DNA from: JAWKIW01 sp041394145
GTDB taxonomy: Bacteria; Actinomycetota; Acidimicrobiia; Acidimicrobiales; Acidimicrobilacustridaceae
Assembly: GCA_041394145.1 (NCBI GenBank)
Contig: JAWKIW010000004.1
Coordinates: 1-64,000 of the forward strand
Reading direction: 5' to 3'
Length of the DNA: 64,000 bases
The position numbers and the translations under genes are program-made. Shown here one piece after another: positions 51,801-61,378 of the stretch (position 1 is its first letter; each line of letters opens with the position of its first letter). The notes under the pieces are model-generated. The model made no database searches. It was not told the origin of the DNA and was given only the letters and a program-made list of their open reading frames with translations.

Positions 51801-54766
51801 CCCGGGTAGGCGATCCACGTGTTGCGCGAGTTGCGGTCCCATCCGTAGCCGACGGTCTCTCCGTTGGCGTCGGTGGTCGAGGTGAGCCGCCCGAGGGTGT
51901 CCCAGGACCACGTCTGGGTCGGGTACCCGCCCTGGGAGAGGCTGATGCGGCGCCCGACCGGGTCGTAGCTGATCGAACCGATGTCAGGGGTGGCGTCGCC
52001 GTAGTTCACGGAGGTGAGCTCCGACGCGTCGTCATAGGCGTAGGTGGTCGTCGACGTGGCACCGGCGCCGACCTTGCGGGACTGGAGACGCCCCCATGCG
52101 TCGTAGGCGTACGCGGTGCACAGGTTCCAGGTGGCGTCCACACAGCTGCCGCCCGGAGCGGTCTCGGACTTGAGCTGCCCGGTCGACGTGTAGGTGTACG
52201 ACGTCACCGCTCCGGCGGCATCGACCTGCGTCGCGACCCGGCCGTCGGCGCGGTAGGTGGTGCGCTCGATGTCACCGTTAGGGCGTTGGATCGACTTGAC
52301 CTGGTCGGCGCCGTCGAGGTTCACGACCGTCGGGTTCGCCGAGTTCACCGGGTCGGTGAACCGGTCCACGTAGCCGTCTGGGTTGTAGTGCCACGTGCGC
52401 ACCGTGCCGTTCTCATCGGTGGCCTCGGTGATCGCCCCGTACGCATCGACCTTGAACGAGGTCTTCGGGCCAGCGGGCTGGTTCCGGGGGAGGCGCCGCT
52501 CCTTGAGGCGACCGACGTTGTCGTACAACCAGGTCGTCGTGTTGTTGAGCGGGTCGGCCGCGGCGGTGAGCAAGCCGCTGTTGGTCGCCGGGGCCGTGTC
52601 GTAGGTGAACGTCCACGACTTGTTCTCGGCGTCGACCACCGTCGTGACATCACCGGGGTGGACCGGGTCGTACTGGTATGAGATCCACGCCTCGTCGCCG
52701 CCGTGGCTCTGGGCGGTGCCCGTACACGCCAACGTGTTGGGTGGCGTCGGCGCCACCGCCGCCACCTTCGAGCAGCGAGTCGTGAGGTTGCCGAACGAGT
52801 CGTAGGTGAACGACGTCGTCACCCCCGCGTTGTCGGTCACCGTGCTCGGCCGCCCCGGTGACGCGTACGAGACCGTCGTCGTGCGGTTGGCGGTCGCGTT
52901 CACCCGTTGCACGGCCTTGGTGACATCACCGTTGCTGTTGCGCGTGTAGGAGGCGACCGGCACCACGTTGGAGCCCGACACCACCGCCACCGACGCGATC
53001 CCACCGGTGGCGTCATAGGTGAACTGGCGGACCTGCTTCTCCGAACCGGTCCCGATCTCGACCTGGGTGCGTTGACCGAGGCTGTTGTAGGTGTCCACCC
53101 GGACGTTGTTGGCCGGGTCGGTCACCGTCGTCTGGCCCGCCCCGTAGGCGAACTGGGTGACCCGCGCCGCGCCCAGCTCGGTGGACCGCTTGTCGGTCTG
53201 GGTCGTCACCTTGTTGTTCGTGTACGTGTTCACGACATCTTCCGCCGACGCAGCCGGCGTGTTCGCCGTCCCGTAGGCCGGGTTGGCGACCTGCTGCGGA
53301 TGACGGATGTTCGTCAGCTGATGCGACGCGTCGTACTGGAAATGCCACCGGTTGTCGGCCACATCGGTGACATCGACCAGGTTGCCGCTGCCGTCATACC
53401 CATAGGTGACCGACCGTGGCGTCGGCTGGGCCTGATCGGTGACCCGGGTGATCACCGGCACCCCACCCGACGTGCCCCACGTCAACGTCACCGTGCGACC
53501 CGACGCCGAATCGGTAATCGTCGACGTCGGCGTACCCCACGTGAACGTCGTCGTGTACTGGTCCGGGTTCTTCACCGACTGCGGCCGCGCCCTGGCCCCA
53601 GCCGCGGGGTCACCGAACGTGATGACCGTCCCGTCCTTGAGCGTGAACGTCCACGTCGACGCCGACTTCACCAACGTCGAGCTCACCCACGGGCCCGCCG
53701 CGTACGGCTGAGACGTCGCCGACCCGGACACGGCGACCGGGTCGAACACCGTCGGCGCCCCCGTCGGTCCCATGACGGTCACCTGACCGGTGGCCGGCGT
53801 GTCCTTCTTGAGCGTCCAGCCCCCCGACCACGCCCACCCGTAGCCGAAATCGCCCGGCGGCAAGGGACTCGGGCCGCTGCTCTGGCGTTGCGCCGCCAAC
53901 GAGTTGTACGACCGCGACACCGTCAGCCCGCCACCACGCGACGGGATATCGAGATCGGTGGCCGACTCCATCAAGTTCCCGAAGTTCGTCGCCACCGGAT
54001 CGCCCGCAGTGCCCGTCCCCGACGTCACGATCCCCGCCGCCGGATTACACACACCCGCCACCTCCAACGGATCAGGACCACAGTCCTTCATCCCGTTGTA
54101 GGAAAGCGTCAACGTGAAAGCCAGGTCGGGGCTGTAGCCGTACGCCTCCAAGCTGAAGTCCAACCGGTACCAGCCGGCCACGGCGATCGGGTGTGCGGTG
54201 GATATGGTCCCGGTCTGGGTCCCAGGACTCGACATGTGAATGCCCCCGAAACCGTCCACGAGAGGCTCACCGGCGTAGGGCTCCCCGTTGTCGCCGTACG
54301 CGATTCCAGGAGATCCCTGCACAACACCGCCGTAGGCTGCGTTTGGGTCCCAGGAAGACGCGGTGATCGTGAGGGAGTACTGGGCCTGCACTGGGCTCGC
54401 GGTCTGCGGTAGGTAGATCCACGCGGTATGGAAGTAGCCCTCGAACCAGTTCGTGATGTGCCACTTCTTGCCAGCAGCCTGGCTGTTCGTCATGCCAATG
54501 GCGCCGCCCTGACTGCACAGCTTGGGAGCCCGACCTCCAGCGTTCGAGGAGGTTGGCCACACGGGCGCTGACTGTGCCTCGGCATCGCGCGCAGCGAGCG
54601 TGGATGCGACCTGCACCGCTGTTGCCGTCAGCAAGGAGGCCAGCATCCCGACCACGACCACAACAGCGACCCTGCGTCGGCGATCGCCGGTCCTGCCGCG
54701 CCCAAGGCGCCCGCCACTACCAGCCCGCGTTCCAGCGCGCGCGGCTTCCCCGCGTGTCCCAGCCAC
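48815..54766 (-). CDS. Secreted Rhs/YD-repeat protein with three embedded beta modules and variable C-terminal tip
   Basis: 1983 residues, frame intact. N-terminal signal anchor (VAVVVVVGMLASLLTATAVQ), an all-beta domain to ~residue 260, then DUF6531-like DIPSRGGGLTVSRSYNS and YD repeats (VTYGYDGSGNLVDVTD, TSYTYTSTGQLKSETA) to ~1235. Residues ~1237-1632 are three modules of ~130 residues (PARIADSRDG, AGFFTLYPDQ, TSNLNFGTA; YY-type ends) inserted inside the shell. YD repeats resume and end with the core motif YRDPETGYINLRARLYDPTT ... DPSGLF at ~1820. The last ~160 residues are a Gly-rich tip without recognised catalytic motif. GTG start with AGGAG 6 nt upstream. Confidence 0.88.
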   Translation of the reverse strand: MAGTRGEAARAGTRAGSGGRLGRGRTGDRRRRVAVVVVVGMLASLLTATAVQVASTLAARDAEAQSAPVWPTSSNAGGRAPKLCSQGGAIGMTNSQAAGKKWHITNWFEGYFHTAWIYLPQTASPVQAQYSLTITASSWDPNAAYGGVVQGSPGIAYGDNGEPYAGEPLVDGFGGIHMSSPGTQTGTISTAHPIAVAGWYRLDFSLEAYGYSPDLAFTLTLSYNGMKDCGPDPLEVAGVCNPAAGIVTSGTGTAGDPVATNFGNLMESATDLDIPSRGGGLTVSRSYNSLAAQRQSSGPSPLPPGDFGYGWAWSGGWTLKKDTPATGQVTVMGPTGAPTVFDPVAVSGSATSQPYAAGPWVSSTLVKSASTWTFTLKDGTVITFGDPAAGARARPQSVKNPDQYTTTFTWGTPTSTITDSASGRTVTLTWGTSGGVPVITRVTDQAQPTPRSVTYGYDGSGNLVDVTDVADNRWHFQYDASHQLTNIRHPQQVANPAYGTANTPAASAEDVVNTYTNNKVTTQTDKRSTELGAARVTQFAYGAGQTTVTDPANNVRVDTYNSLGQRTQVEIGTGSEKQVRQFTYDATGGIASVAVVSGSNVVPVASYTRNSNGDVTKAVQRVNATANRTTTVSYASPGRPSTVTDNAGVTTSFTYDSFGNLTTRCSKVAAVAPTPPNTLACTGTAQSHGGDEAWISYQYDPVHPGDVTTVVDAENKSWTFTYDTAPATNSGLLTAAADPLNNTTTWLYDNVGRLKERRLPRNQPAGPKTSFKVDAYGAITEATDENGTVRTWHYNPDGYVDRFTDPVNSANPTVVNLDGADQVKSIQRPNGDIERTTYRADGRVATQVDAAGAVTSYTYTSTGQLKSETAPGGSCVDATWNLCTAYAYDAWGRLQSRKVGAGATSTTTYAYDDASELTSVNYGDATPDIGSISYDPVGRRISLSQGGYPTQTWSWDTLGRLTSTTDANGETVGYGWDRNSRNTWIAYPGNTGDCATGAGSKCVLRHYDNAGRLDSISDFASPRNVTTIVPDADGNTQAIRYVNATSPVNVDTFTYDAAGRLTDVGATKAITYTNGATSLGTVSYNRDGNANLTKEAVTGLPGQANSFYGYDRNQRLACSNDQQITGTCPTSGAAVRTWGYDTAGNMSRVGDTATGTGQKFDPANRLCYSTPGDTSAACTTPPAGATTYGTATNPTDNRGNRTTVTPPNGGTTSTLGYDLANRLTTATVPKAATGNGGEYTPVTPARIADSRDGTGFGVTGKLGASTVRTVSIIGPNGVDATGVDAVVVNVTAANSNAAGFFTLYPDQTTAPATSNLNFGTATISNLAVVKVGANGKIALKKDPGAGQADAIVDIEGFYSTPQGANGGTFTPLNPARLADTRVGRTEGTAVPIGQIAPGAVLEVPICGQVGIPGCSDGNTNVAAVTVNLTVPSPTAAGFLTAYPAGEPRPATNNLSFTSGQSLAGLANLKVSTVAGKTGKIAIYNGSTTASVDVIVDVFGWTATGETTGGSDYVTTSPARLYDSRTPYPNHVAAGQTVNIQVAGQTPAGGSKLPDNSITAVAVNITAANAQGAGYLTAYPRWAARPTTSNLNYSTALPSVANAAVVKVSDDGWISVYVGNAAVDVIIDISGYYMASRNTWTYRYDATGNRIGKSCTGTGSGCTWTPSTTYTWNQASGLPLLLTEKTSTGGVTHYLYDDAGLPVEQTDNTGTNPAFYHRDQLGSTRMITDKTGTVLGTWTYSPNGTTTATGTGTWNTAGRTPGLGWAGEYRDPETGYINLRARLYDPTTGQFLSRDPLVSVTREGYGYTGGNPLNRTDPSGLFWPFDGDDNTPMSGLCFYNPLSPSTSCEQTEAGMSVTRYVKEHAAVTASFCPIVPCITATLDGSGQIHTSIGLGYNGFGFSGFVSPQLTTSPPSSWKGVTINGGYCPGIGGAGSVGISDQGFEGASIGPGFGGGGSGSVQTDITPQVSRAYDALTRWLNGARE
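49865..51058 (-). repeat. Three tandem 'DSR...SNLN...GYY' modules inside rhs
   Basis: Each ~130-residue module carries PAR-x-x-DSR/DTR, VNVTAAN or VNLTVPS, G-x-L/F-T-x-YP, TSNLNF-like, VKV and DV-x-DI-x-GYY. The same module occurs three times in the protein at 62183-64000. Confidence 0.82.
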
Positions 54767-54833
54767 AACTGTCTCCTCGCTCCCGGACCGAGCGCTCCTC
54801 GCCGCTTTCGCCGCATCCGCTCGGTTGAGCGGG

Positions 54834-54862
54834 AGCCTTGCTCACCACGTGAAGTGAGTCAA
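54834..54862 (-). promoter_or_regulatory. Candidate rhs promoter
   Basis: TTGACT (54862-54857), 17 nt, AAGGCT (54839-54834) on the minus strand, ~70 nt before the rhs GTG. A CTCAC/GTGAG dyad overlaps the spacer. The rest of the 311-nt spacer (54767-55077) shows nothing else I can identify. Confidence 0.5.
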
Positions 54863-55077
54863 GAACCTGGTGGCAGGTGTGACCAAGAACTCGCCACAGA
54901 CGCTGTGAGCACCGCGGGAAGCGACGACCGCGGGGCCAGGACCGCTCCCCGCTGGGCGCATTCCGCACCAGCAGCCGCCAACCGTCGGACCTGGTCGGCC
55001 GATCGGTGGGTGTGTCGTGCCAGCAACGGCACGTGTCGAGGTCTCAAGGGTCGCACTTCGGTGTTGTCCGCCATGGG

Positions 55078-55670
55078 TCAGATCTGTCCGGCGGCGCGAA
55101 GCATCTGGGCGAGCCGACCGACCTGGGACGGTTCGAGCTGTTCGGTCATGTCGTCGGTCAGCTCGGTGAACTTGTCGGCCAGCGTCCACACCTGCGGTTC
55201 GAGGTGATCGAGGAGCGGACCGACGCGGGAGTCGGCCTTGAGTGCGTCGAAGTCCGCCACGCCGTTCCTGTCGAGCCTGGTGACGGCAAGGACGTAGGTG
55301 AACGTGTCGGTGCCGGTCAGCTCTTCGACACGGCGGCGATGGGCAGCGGACCACACCGGGTCCCACAGCTCATGGAGGTGCTTGGCGGCGTCGGTGCGAC
55401 CCTGGTAGCGACCCCCCTTGTTGGCGGCGATGAGCCACCGGTTCGGGGAGAACCCGGTCTGCATCGCCTTGCACGACACAGCGATCACGCGGTCGAGCCC
55501 GGGTTTGGTCGGGTTGACGCCGAGCACGTCGATGTCCGACGGCTGGTTGTGCAGCTTGGCGTTGTACCCGTCGTCGCCGGCGCGGGGCCCGTAGCGGACG
55601 TTGGTCATGGTGAAGTAGCCGTCCCGGCGCAGCAGGTCGTCAATGACCTTTCGAAGACGTCCTCAGTCAC
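55078..55670 (-). CDS. Putative PD-(D/E)xK-type nuclease-like protein (one frameshift near 55,650)
   Basis: About 197 residues when joined: GTG start, VTEDVFE, one missing base, then IDDLLRRDGYFTMTNVRYGP. The core NQPSDIDVLGVNP followed by DRVIAVSCKAMQTGFSP has the D-(x)n-[S/D/E]xK layout of restriction-like nucleases (Asp in SDIDV, Ser-Cys-Lys). An Arg/Trp-rich helix (HLHELWDPVWSAAHRRRVEE) and a C-terminal helix follow. It is not a recognised named family. No methyltransferase is adjacent, so a classical restriction system is not indicated. It lies between the solute-binding gene and rhs, on the same strand. Confidence 0.55.
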
Positions 55671-55725
55671 CGCAACGCTCCAGAGCGCGAGGGAGCGGCC
55701 ACCGCGGGGGCGGGGGTGGGGCTGT

Positions 55726-57414
55726 TCACCATTGCTTCCAGGCGGTAGTGAGCATGGGGCCGCCCCAGGTGAGGGGGTCGCCACGTGTTCCGTCGGGCAG
55801 GGGGCGCCATGGCTCGCCGCCGTTGCGGTTGTTGACGGTGATCAGGTCTTCCGGTGCGCTGAAGGTGAGCGGGCCACGGTTGAGCCACAGGTAGGGGGCC
55901 TGGTCGGCGACGCGGTCCCACAGTGCCTGGTAGCCGGCGGTGGGGGCGGCGGCGAGGGCCTGGTCGGTGACCGGGTCGGACCAACGGGCGACGTTGGTGG
56001 GTGCGAACCCGGTGGTCCCGGTGGAGTGGAACAGGTCGTGGAGCTGTTGGTGGCCGACGCGTTCGCCGACCTCGACGAGAGCGGCGTCACCGGCGGCCAG
56101 GGCGGCGGCGGGTGAGGTCAAGGCGACGGTCACGTCGAACCCGGCGGCCTCCCACTGCTGTTGCAGCGCGGTAGCCGTGGCACGGTGGGCGTCGGTGTCG
56201 GTTCCGGTCAGGGTGACCGCGACTCGGGTGCCGCCGGTGGCGTCGTCGACGAGTCGGCGTGCCCGCTCGGGGTCGTGCACCGCAGCGGGTGGGTTGCCCG
56301 CGACCGAGCCCGGGGCCTGGGGGCCGTCGGCCCGCTCGACCGACTGGGCCCGGGGGAAGCGCTCGCGGTCGGTCGCCGCGACCGCCGCTCGGCGGAGCCG
56401 GGGATCGGCGAACGGTCCCTTCGCGGTGTCGAACGCCACCGCGGTGACCACCCCCTGGCGTGCGCTGGCGGTGCACACGTAATAGCCCGACTGGCACCGG
56501 TCATCGGCTTGTGGTGCGGAGCCGATCACCACGTCGAAGCCACCTGTGGCCAGTGCCGCGTCGCGGAATGGTGGCGCAGCGAGGCGCCTGAACTCGATGC
56601 TTTGGAGGTAGGGCAGCCGGTTGCTGGCGCCGTCACGCTGCCAGTAATCGGGGTTGCGCCTGGTGCGCAGCGACGAGCCCGGCTCGTAGCTGTCGAGCAC
56701 GAACGGCCCGCTGCCGTACGGCGTCGTCGCCGCCATGCGGGGTGTGCCGAACGGGCCGAGCGCCGCCGGTGCAACGACGAGCCCGGCGGGCCCGGTGAGG
56801 GTCTCGGCGAACCCGGGATAGGGGCCGGCCATGGAGACCACCACCGCGTCACCGGTGGGGGCGACCTCGATCGACGTGACCGGCGCGAACGCGGCGGCGT
56901 GCAGCGGGCTGGTGCGGCGGTCCTGAAGGTTGGCGGCGATGGCCGCCGCGTCACACGGCTTGCCGTCGACGAACGTGACGTCGGGGCGGACCCGGATCGT
57001 CCACCGGGTGTGGTCCGGGTCGTGGTCGATGCCGGCGGCCAGGAACGGGTGGATCGTGCCGTCGACGCCGTAGGCGGCCAACGGGTCGTAGATCGCGGTC
57101 GCTGCTGACCACGCCTGCCCGTCGAGCCGGTTGTACGACGGATCCCACCCACCGGGATCCCGATCGATCGCCACGACCAGCCTCCCGCCCGTCACCGGTG
57201 TCGGCTTCGGCACGATCGACCCGTCGTCAACGGGAACGGGTGGCTGGGTCGTCGTCGGCCGCCCGATACCCGTGGCCGCGACGACCAGCCCAGCAAGCAG
57301 GAGCAGTGCGAACACGACCGCCACGGTCACCAGCGCCACCCCGGTGCCTGACCGCTTCGACGGCGACCGGGGAAGCCGCGGCGGCGGAGGCGGCAACGAG
57401 TACGGCGCAGTCAC
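55726..57414 (-). CDS. Membrane-anchored extracellular solute-binding protein, family 5-like
   Basis: 562 residues. A Pro-rich cytoplasmic start, one helix (GVALVTVAVVFALLLLAGLV) with no lipobox, then an SBP_bac_5 fold: VTGGRLVVAIDRDPGGWDPS, TIYDPL-like AATAIYDPLAAYGVDGTIHP, TRWTIRVRPDVTFVDGKP, MAATTPYGSGPFVLDSYEPG. Family members bind oligopeptides or metals for ABC importers, but no permease or ATPase gene is nearby. It begins 38 nt after the AfsR-like gene stops, so it may act as its sensor or be regulated with it. The GTG start follows GGAG weakly. Confidence 0.82.
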   Translation of the reverse strand: MTAPYSLPPPPPRLPRSPSKRSGTGVALVTVAVVFALLLLAGLVVAATGIGRPTTTQPPVPVDDGSIVPKPTPVTGGRLVVAIDRDPGGWDPSYNRLDGQAWSAATAIYDPLAAYGVDGTIHPFLAAGIDHDPDHTRWTIRVRPDVTFVDGKPCDAAAIAANLQDRRTSPLHAAAFAPVTSIEVAPTGDAVVVSMAGPYPGFAETLTGPAGLVVAPAALGPFGTPRMAATTPYGSGPFVLDSYEPGSSLRTRRNPDYWQRDGASNRLPYLQSIEFRRLAAPPFRDAALATGGFDVVIGSAPQADDRCQSGYYVCTASARQGVVTAVAFDTAKGPFADPRLRRAAVAATDRERFPRAQSVERADGPQAPGSVAGNPPAAVHDPERARRLVDDATGGTRVAVTLTGTDTDAHRATATALQQQWEAAGFDVTVALTSPAAALAAGDAALVEVGERVGHQQLHDLFHSTGTTGFAPTNVARWSDPVTDQALAAAPTAGYQALWDRVADQAPYLWLNRGPLTFSAPEDLITVNNRNGGEPWRPLPDGTRGDPLTWGGPMLTTAWKQW

Positions 57415-57451
57415 TCGCGGACTCCAGCCACGTCGAACCCGACCGCTCCCA

Positions 57452-60400
57452 TCAGCCCACCTGCTCCCGGACCTCGGCGACCTCACGGGCGATGATCGGC
57501 AGCTCCATCGCGTCGCCGGTCGCGACGGCGCCGTCGAGCAACTCGGTGGCCCGCTGCTCGTCGCCCTGCGCAAGCGCAACGCGGGCCCGTTGGATGTCGA
57601 CCCGCGCCAACCACGCGTCCAGGCCGCGGCTGGCACACAGCTCGGCCGCCACATCGAGGTGGCACGCGGCGTCGTCGACACGACCGAGGGCGAGGTCGAG
57701 CTTGCCGAGGTAGAGCCGGATCGGGCCGAAGCAGCCGGATGTGCAGCCTGCGAACCAGTCCTGATAGGGCTGGAGCGCGGTGTGCGCGGCGGTGCGTTCG
57801 TTGTCGTTGCCGAATGCCGCCGCGAGATCAGCGACGGCGACGAGGTCGCCGAGGGTGGCGACGCTGTGATCGAGGTCGGTGAGTGGTTGGTTCCGTAGCG
57901 GTTCCCATGCCGCGCGTGCGGTCTGGGGGTCGCCGCAGACGAGATGTGTCCAGGGAAGTGGGGTGGTCCACACGGTGGCGGTCTCGGGTAATCCGGCCTC
58001 GACCGCGGCGCGGGTGGCGTCGTCGACGTCGGTACGGTCGGCGGCCCACAGAACACGCAGGTAGTTGATGTGGTTGCGCAGCGCGGCGGCGAGCGGCTCG
58101 ACGCGGGCCGGCAGTGGGGAGAAGTCGGTGAGGGTTGCTTCGAGCTGGTCGGCGGCGTCGAGGTCGCCGAACGCGTCGGCGCAGGCGCACAGGATCATCG
58201 TCGCCACGATCTTCGTGCCGGCCAGGCGCATGTCGTCGGCCATCTGCACCATGAGCTGGGCCCGTGTCCGTGCCGTGTCGAAGTTGCCGAGCACCAGGTC
58301 GGTGATGGCAGACAACATCACACCGTTGGCGACCGTCACCGGTGAGCCTCGGTTCGCCAGGCGGGTGGCGATGTCCCGGCAACGCTCGGTGTGTCGGGGG
58401 TGCAGCAGCGCCTGGCCGCAGTCGATCAGGACACGGTCCACGACCTCGACCGGCGTGGTGTCGTCGAGCACTCCGAGCGCTTCATCGACGAGACGGCCAC
58501 GTTCGTCGACGCACGTGTCATGCACCAGCAGGTGCGCGAGGAACGCCGTCAAGCGGGCTCTCGCGGTGCGAGCTTCGTCGGGGAGCGCGTCGAGGGCGGT
58601 GCGGGTGGCGGCGATGCGGCGACGGTCGATGACGAACGCGTCGGTGCTCGGATACACCCTGGATCGCAGGGTCAAGGCTTGGACGACGCGGTCGGAGTCG
58701 CCGAGGGTGACGGCGGCGGTCTCGGCGTGTTCGGAGGCGTCGACGAGGGCGGGGTCCTCGACGCGGCGACCGGTTTCCAGGAGGGCGCAGGCGCGGGTGA
58801 CGGCGAGGTCGACGCGCAGCTCGTCGTGGCCGTCGAGGTCGGTGAGGGTGTCGAGGCCCCAGGTGGCGTAGGTGACGGCGGAGTCGTAGGCGGAGCGGCG
58901 GTCGGCGTCGACGGCGGCGCGGTGCAACATGTCCGCCGCGACGGCGGGGTCGCCGGCGAGGACACCTTCGTGGGCGTGGTAGGCCAACAGGTCGAGGTCG
59001 GGGGTGGTGGCGGTGTCGAGGGCCTGCGCGATGCGCCAGTGCCAGCGGATGCGGCGGGTGGTGCTGACCTCGTCGACGAGGGTTGCGCGCACGAGGTCGT
59101 GGGCGAACCGGTAGGTGCCCCACCGGTCGCCGGTCTCGGTGATCAGCCCGTTGGCGGCGGCTTCGTCCATGGCGTCGAGCAGCACGTCGTCGTCGTGGCC
59201 GGTCAGCTCGGCGAGCAGGTCGAGGGAGAACGAGGTGCCGATGACCGCGGCGGTGCGCAACGTCTCGACGGTGGTGTCGTCGATGTGGTGGAGACGCAGG
59301 CCGACGACGCGGCGCACCCCTTCGGGTAGGTCGACGGCGCCGAGGTCGCCGGCGGCTTCCCAGCGTTCCCCGCGGCGCACGATGGCGCCGGTCTCGGCCA
59401 GGTGGGCCAACACGGTGGCGATGAAGAACGGGTTGCCGCCGGTCTGGTCACACAAGGTGTCAGCGAAGCCGGCGATGGTGTCGTCGAGGTGGTGGTCAGC
59501 GGCTAGCTCGACGAACTCACGCACCGCAGCCCGGTCCAGGCCCCGCAAGCCGATGGTGGTGACCCGTTCGGTGCGGTGCAGCGTCCCCAACATGTCGGTC
59601 AGCGGGGTGGTGGCGGTGAGGTCGGTGCCGCGGTAGGTGGCGACGATCAGCAGCGGGGTACGGCTGGGGCGGCGCAGCAGGTGGTGCAACAACAACAGGG
59701 TGGGACGGGCCGCCCAATGCAGATCGTCGACCACCAACAACACCGGCGTCGCCGGGTCCACGTCGCCGTCGTCGATTGCGGTGAGGCCGTCGAGGAGGTC
59801 GGAGACGGCTTCGAAGGTGCGGTGCTGTTCGGAGTCGGACTCGGGCACCACCACCGCCGCGTCGACGCGGTCGAGGCGGTCGGCGATGGCGGGCACGACC
59901 CGGGCCAGCAACGGGACCTGGCCTTCGACCTGGTCGACCAGGCGATCGGTGGGGCAGCGACGTGCCCAGGTGCCCAGCGCCTCGGTGAACGGCTGGAACG
60001 CCACCGCCACGCCGTCGTCGCAGCGGCCGTGCAACACCAACCCACCGGCGGCGACCACGTGGCGGGCCAGCTCACCGGCCAGACGGGTCTTGCCGATCCC
60101 CGCCTCACCGGTGACCAACGCCAGCCGCCGGCCCCCGACGCCACCACGTCATCCCAGGTGGTGACGAGGCGGTCCAGCTCGGGGTCACGGCCCACGAAGA
60201 TCACCGCCCGCCCCGAATCGGCCCACGACAGGTCCGACAACGCCCCCAGGTCGACGGCCCCCGTACTGCCCGGCCCCGATCCCGGTGGCGCGGCGGTGGG
60301 CGCATCCGCGGTGGTCTCTCCAGCCGCGGTCGTCGAGCGCCCGACCGCGGCCGGGTCGGGCAGGAGGTCGGGGTCGTGGGCGATCACTTGGCTTCGATCG

Positions 60401-61115
60401 TGCGCAGCTGGTCGCCGGGTTCCAGACCCAGGTCGTCCACGAGGCGGGTGCGGGCCCGCTGGTAGGTGTCGAGCGCGTCGGCTTGGCGGCCCGCCCGGTA
60501 CAGGGCGACCATCAACGCCGCCCACAGACCCTCCGCGAACGGGTCCGCGGCGACGGCGGCTTCCAGGTCGGCGACCAGCTCGGCGCCGCCGCCCGCGGCC
60601 AACAAGGCGGCGAAGCGTTCCTGGACCGCGGCGGCGCGCAGGGCCACCAGGTTCACGATCCGCACATCGGCATCCGGTGACCCGGCCAGCTCGGCCAACG
60701 GGTCACCTCGCCACAGCCCCAACGCCGCCGTGAACCCCTCCGCGGCGGTGGCGTGGTCGCCGGCCGCGGCGGCGGCTCGGGCCTGGGCGACACCGGCCTC
60801 GAAACAGGCGACGTCCACCGCGGCGGGGTCGATCACCAGCTTGTAGCCGACCCCGGCCCGCTCGATCGACGCCCCCGCCCCCAGCACGCCCCGCAGCCGT
60901 GACACGTAGCCCTGCAACGTCTTGACCGCCGTCGGTGGCGGGTCGTCGCCCCACACCACATCGACCAGCGACGCCATCGACACCGGCCGGTTCGCCGAGC
61001 ACGCCAACCACGCCAGCACACCCCGCTCCTTCGGGCCGCCCACCGCCACCAGCTGCCCGGTATCGCTGAGGACCTCCACCGGCCCCAACACCGCCACCTG
61101 CACGATCCCGCTCAC
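57452..61115 (-). CDS. AfsR/SARP-type transcriptional regulator (winged helix-BTAD-ATPase-TPR), split by two frameshifts
   Basis: About 1220 residues when joined. Residues ~1-90 form an OmpR-like winged helix (VQVAVLGPVEVLSDTGQLVA, LVDVVWGDDPPPTAVKTLQG), then the BTAD helical domain ending DDLGLEPGDQLRTIEAK. One missing base at ~60,386 creates a stop there, and VIAHDPDLLPDPAAVG continues in another frame. VIFVGRDPELDRLVTTWDDV then leads, after a second lost base in a G run near 60,130, to Walker A LVTGEAGIGKTRLA and Walker B VLLVVDDLHWA. The rest is TPR-like. Such proteins activate secondary-metabolite or secretion genes. If the stops are real, a short SARP and a separate STAND ATPase result. 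Confidence 0.8.
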
Positions 61116-61378
61116 CTCGGCTCCGCCCACACCCTCTCCCACCCGAGCCCGTCACCCGGGTTGACGCCGGCCTCGACGCCGCACGGCCACGGCACGGGTC
61201 GACCCCACCTTACGCGTCGGCTGTGACGCCCGATCGGGCGCCTCCGTAGGTGACCGGCCTGGGTCCGCGACCCGTCCGCGGACCACCAGCCAACGTCCGC
61301 GGCCGGTTCGCGGACGACCCGCGGCCCCAGCGGTCGACGGTCGGGCCGTCCCTCAGGAACCCCCAAGGAGGCGGACCC

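Noticed and set aside
55726..57414. A full ABC importer
   Set aside because: No permease or ATPase genes are adjacent, and the protein has a membrane anchor without a lipobox.
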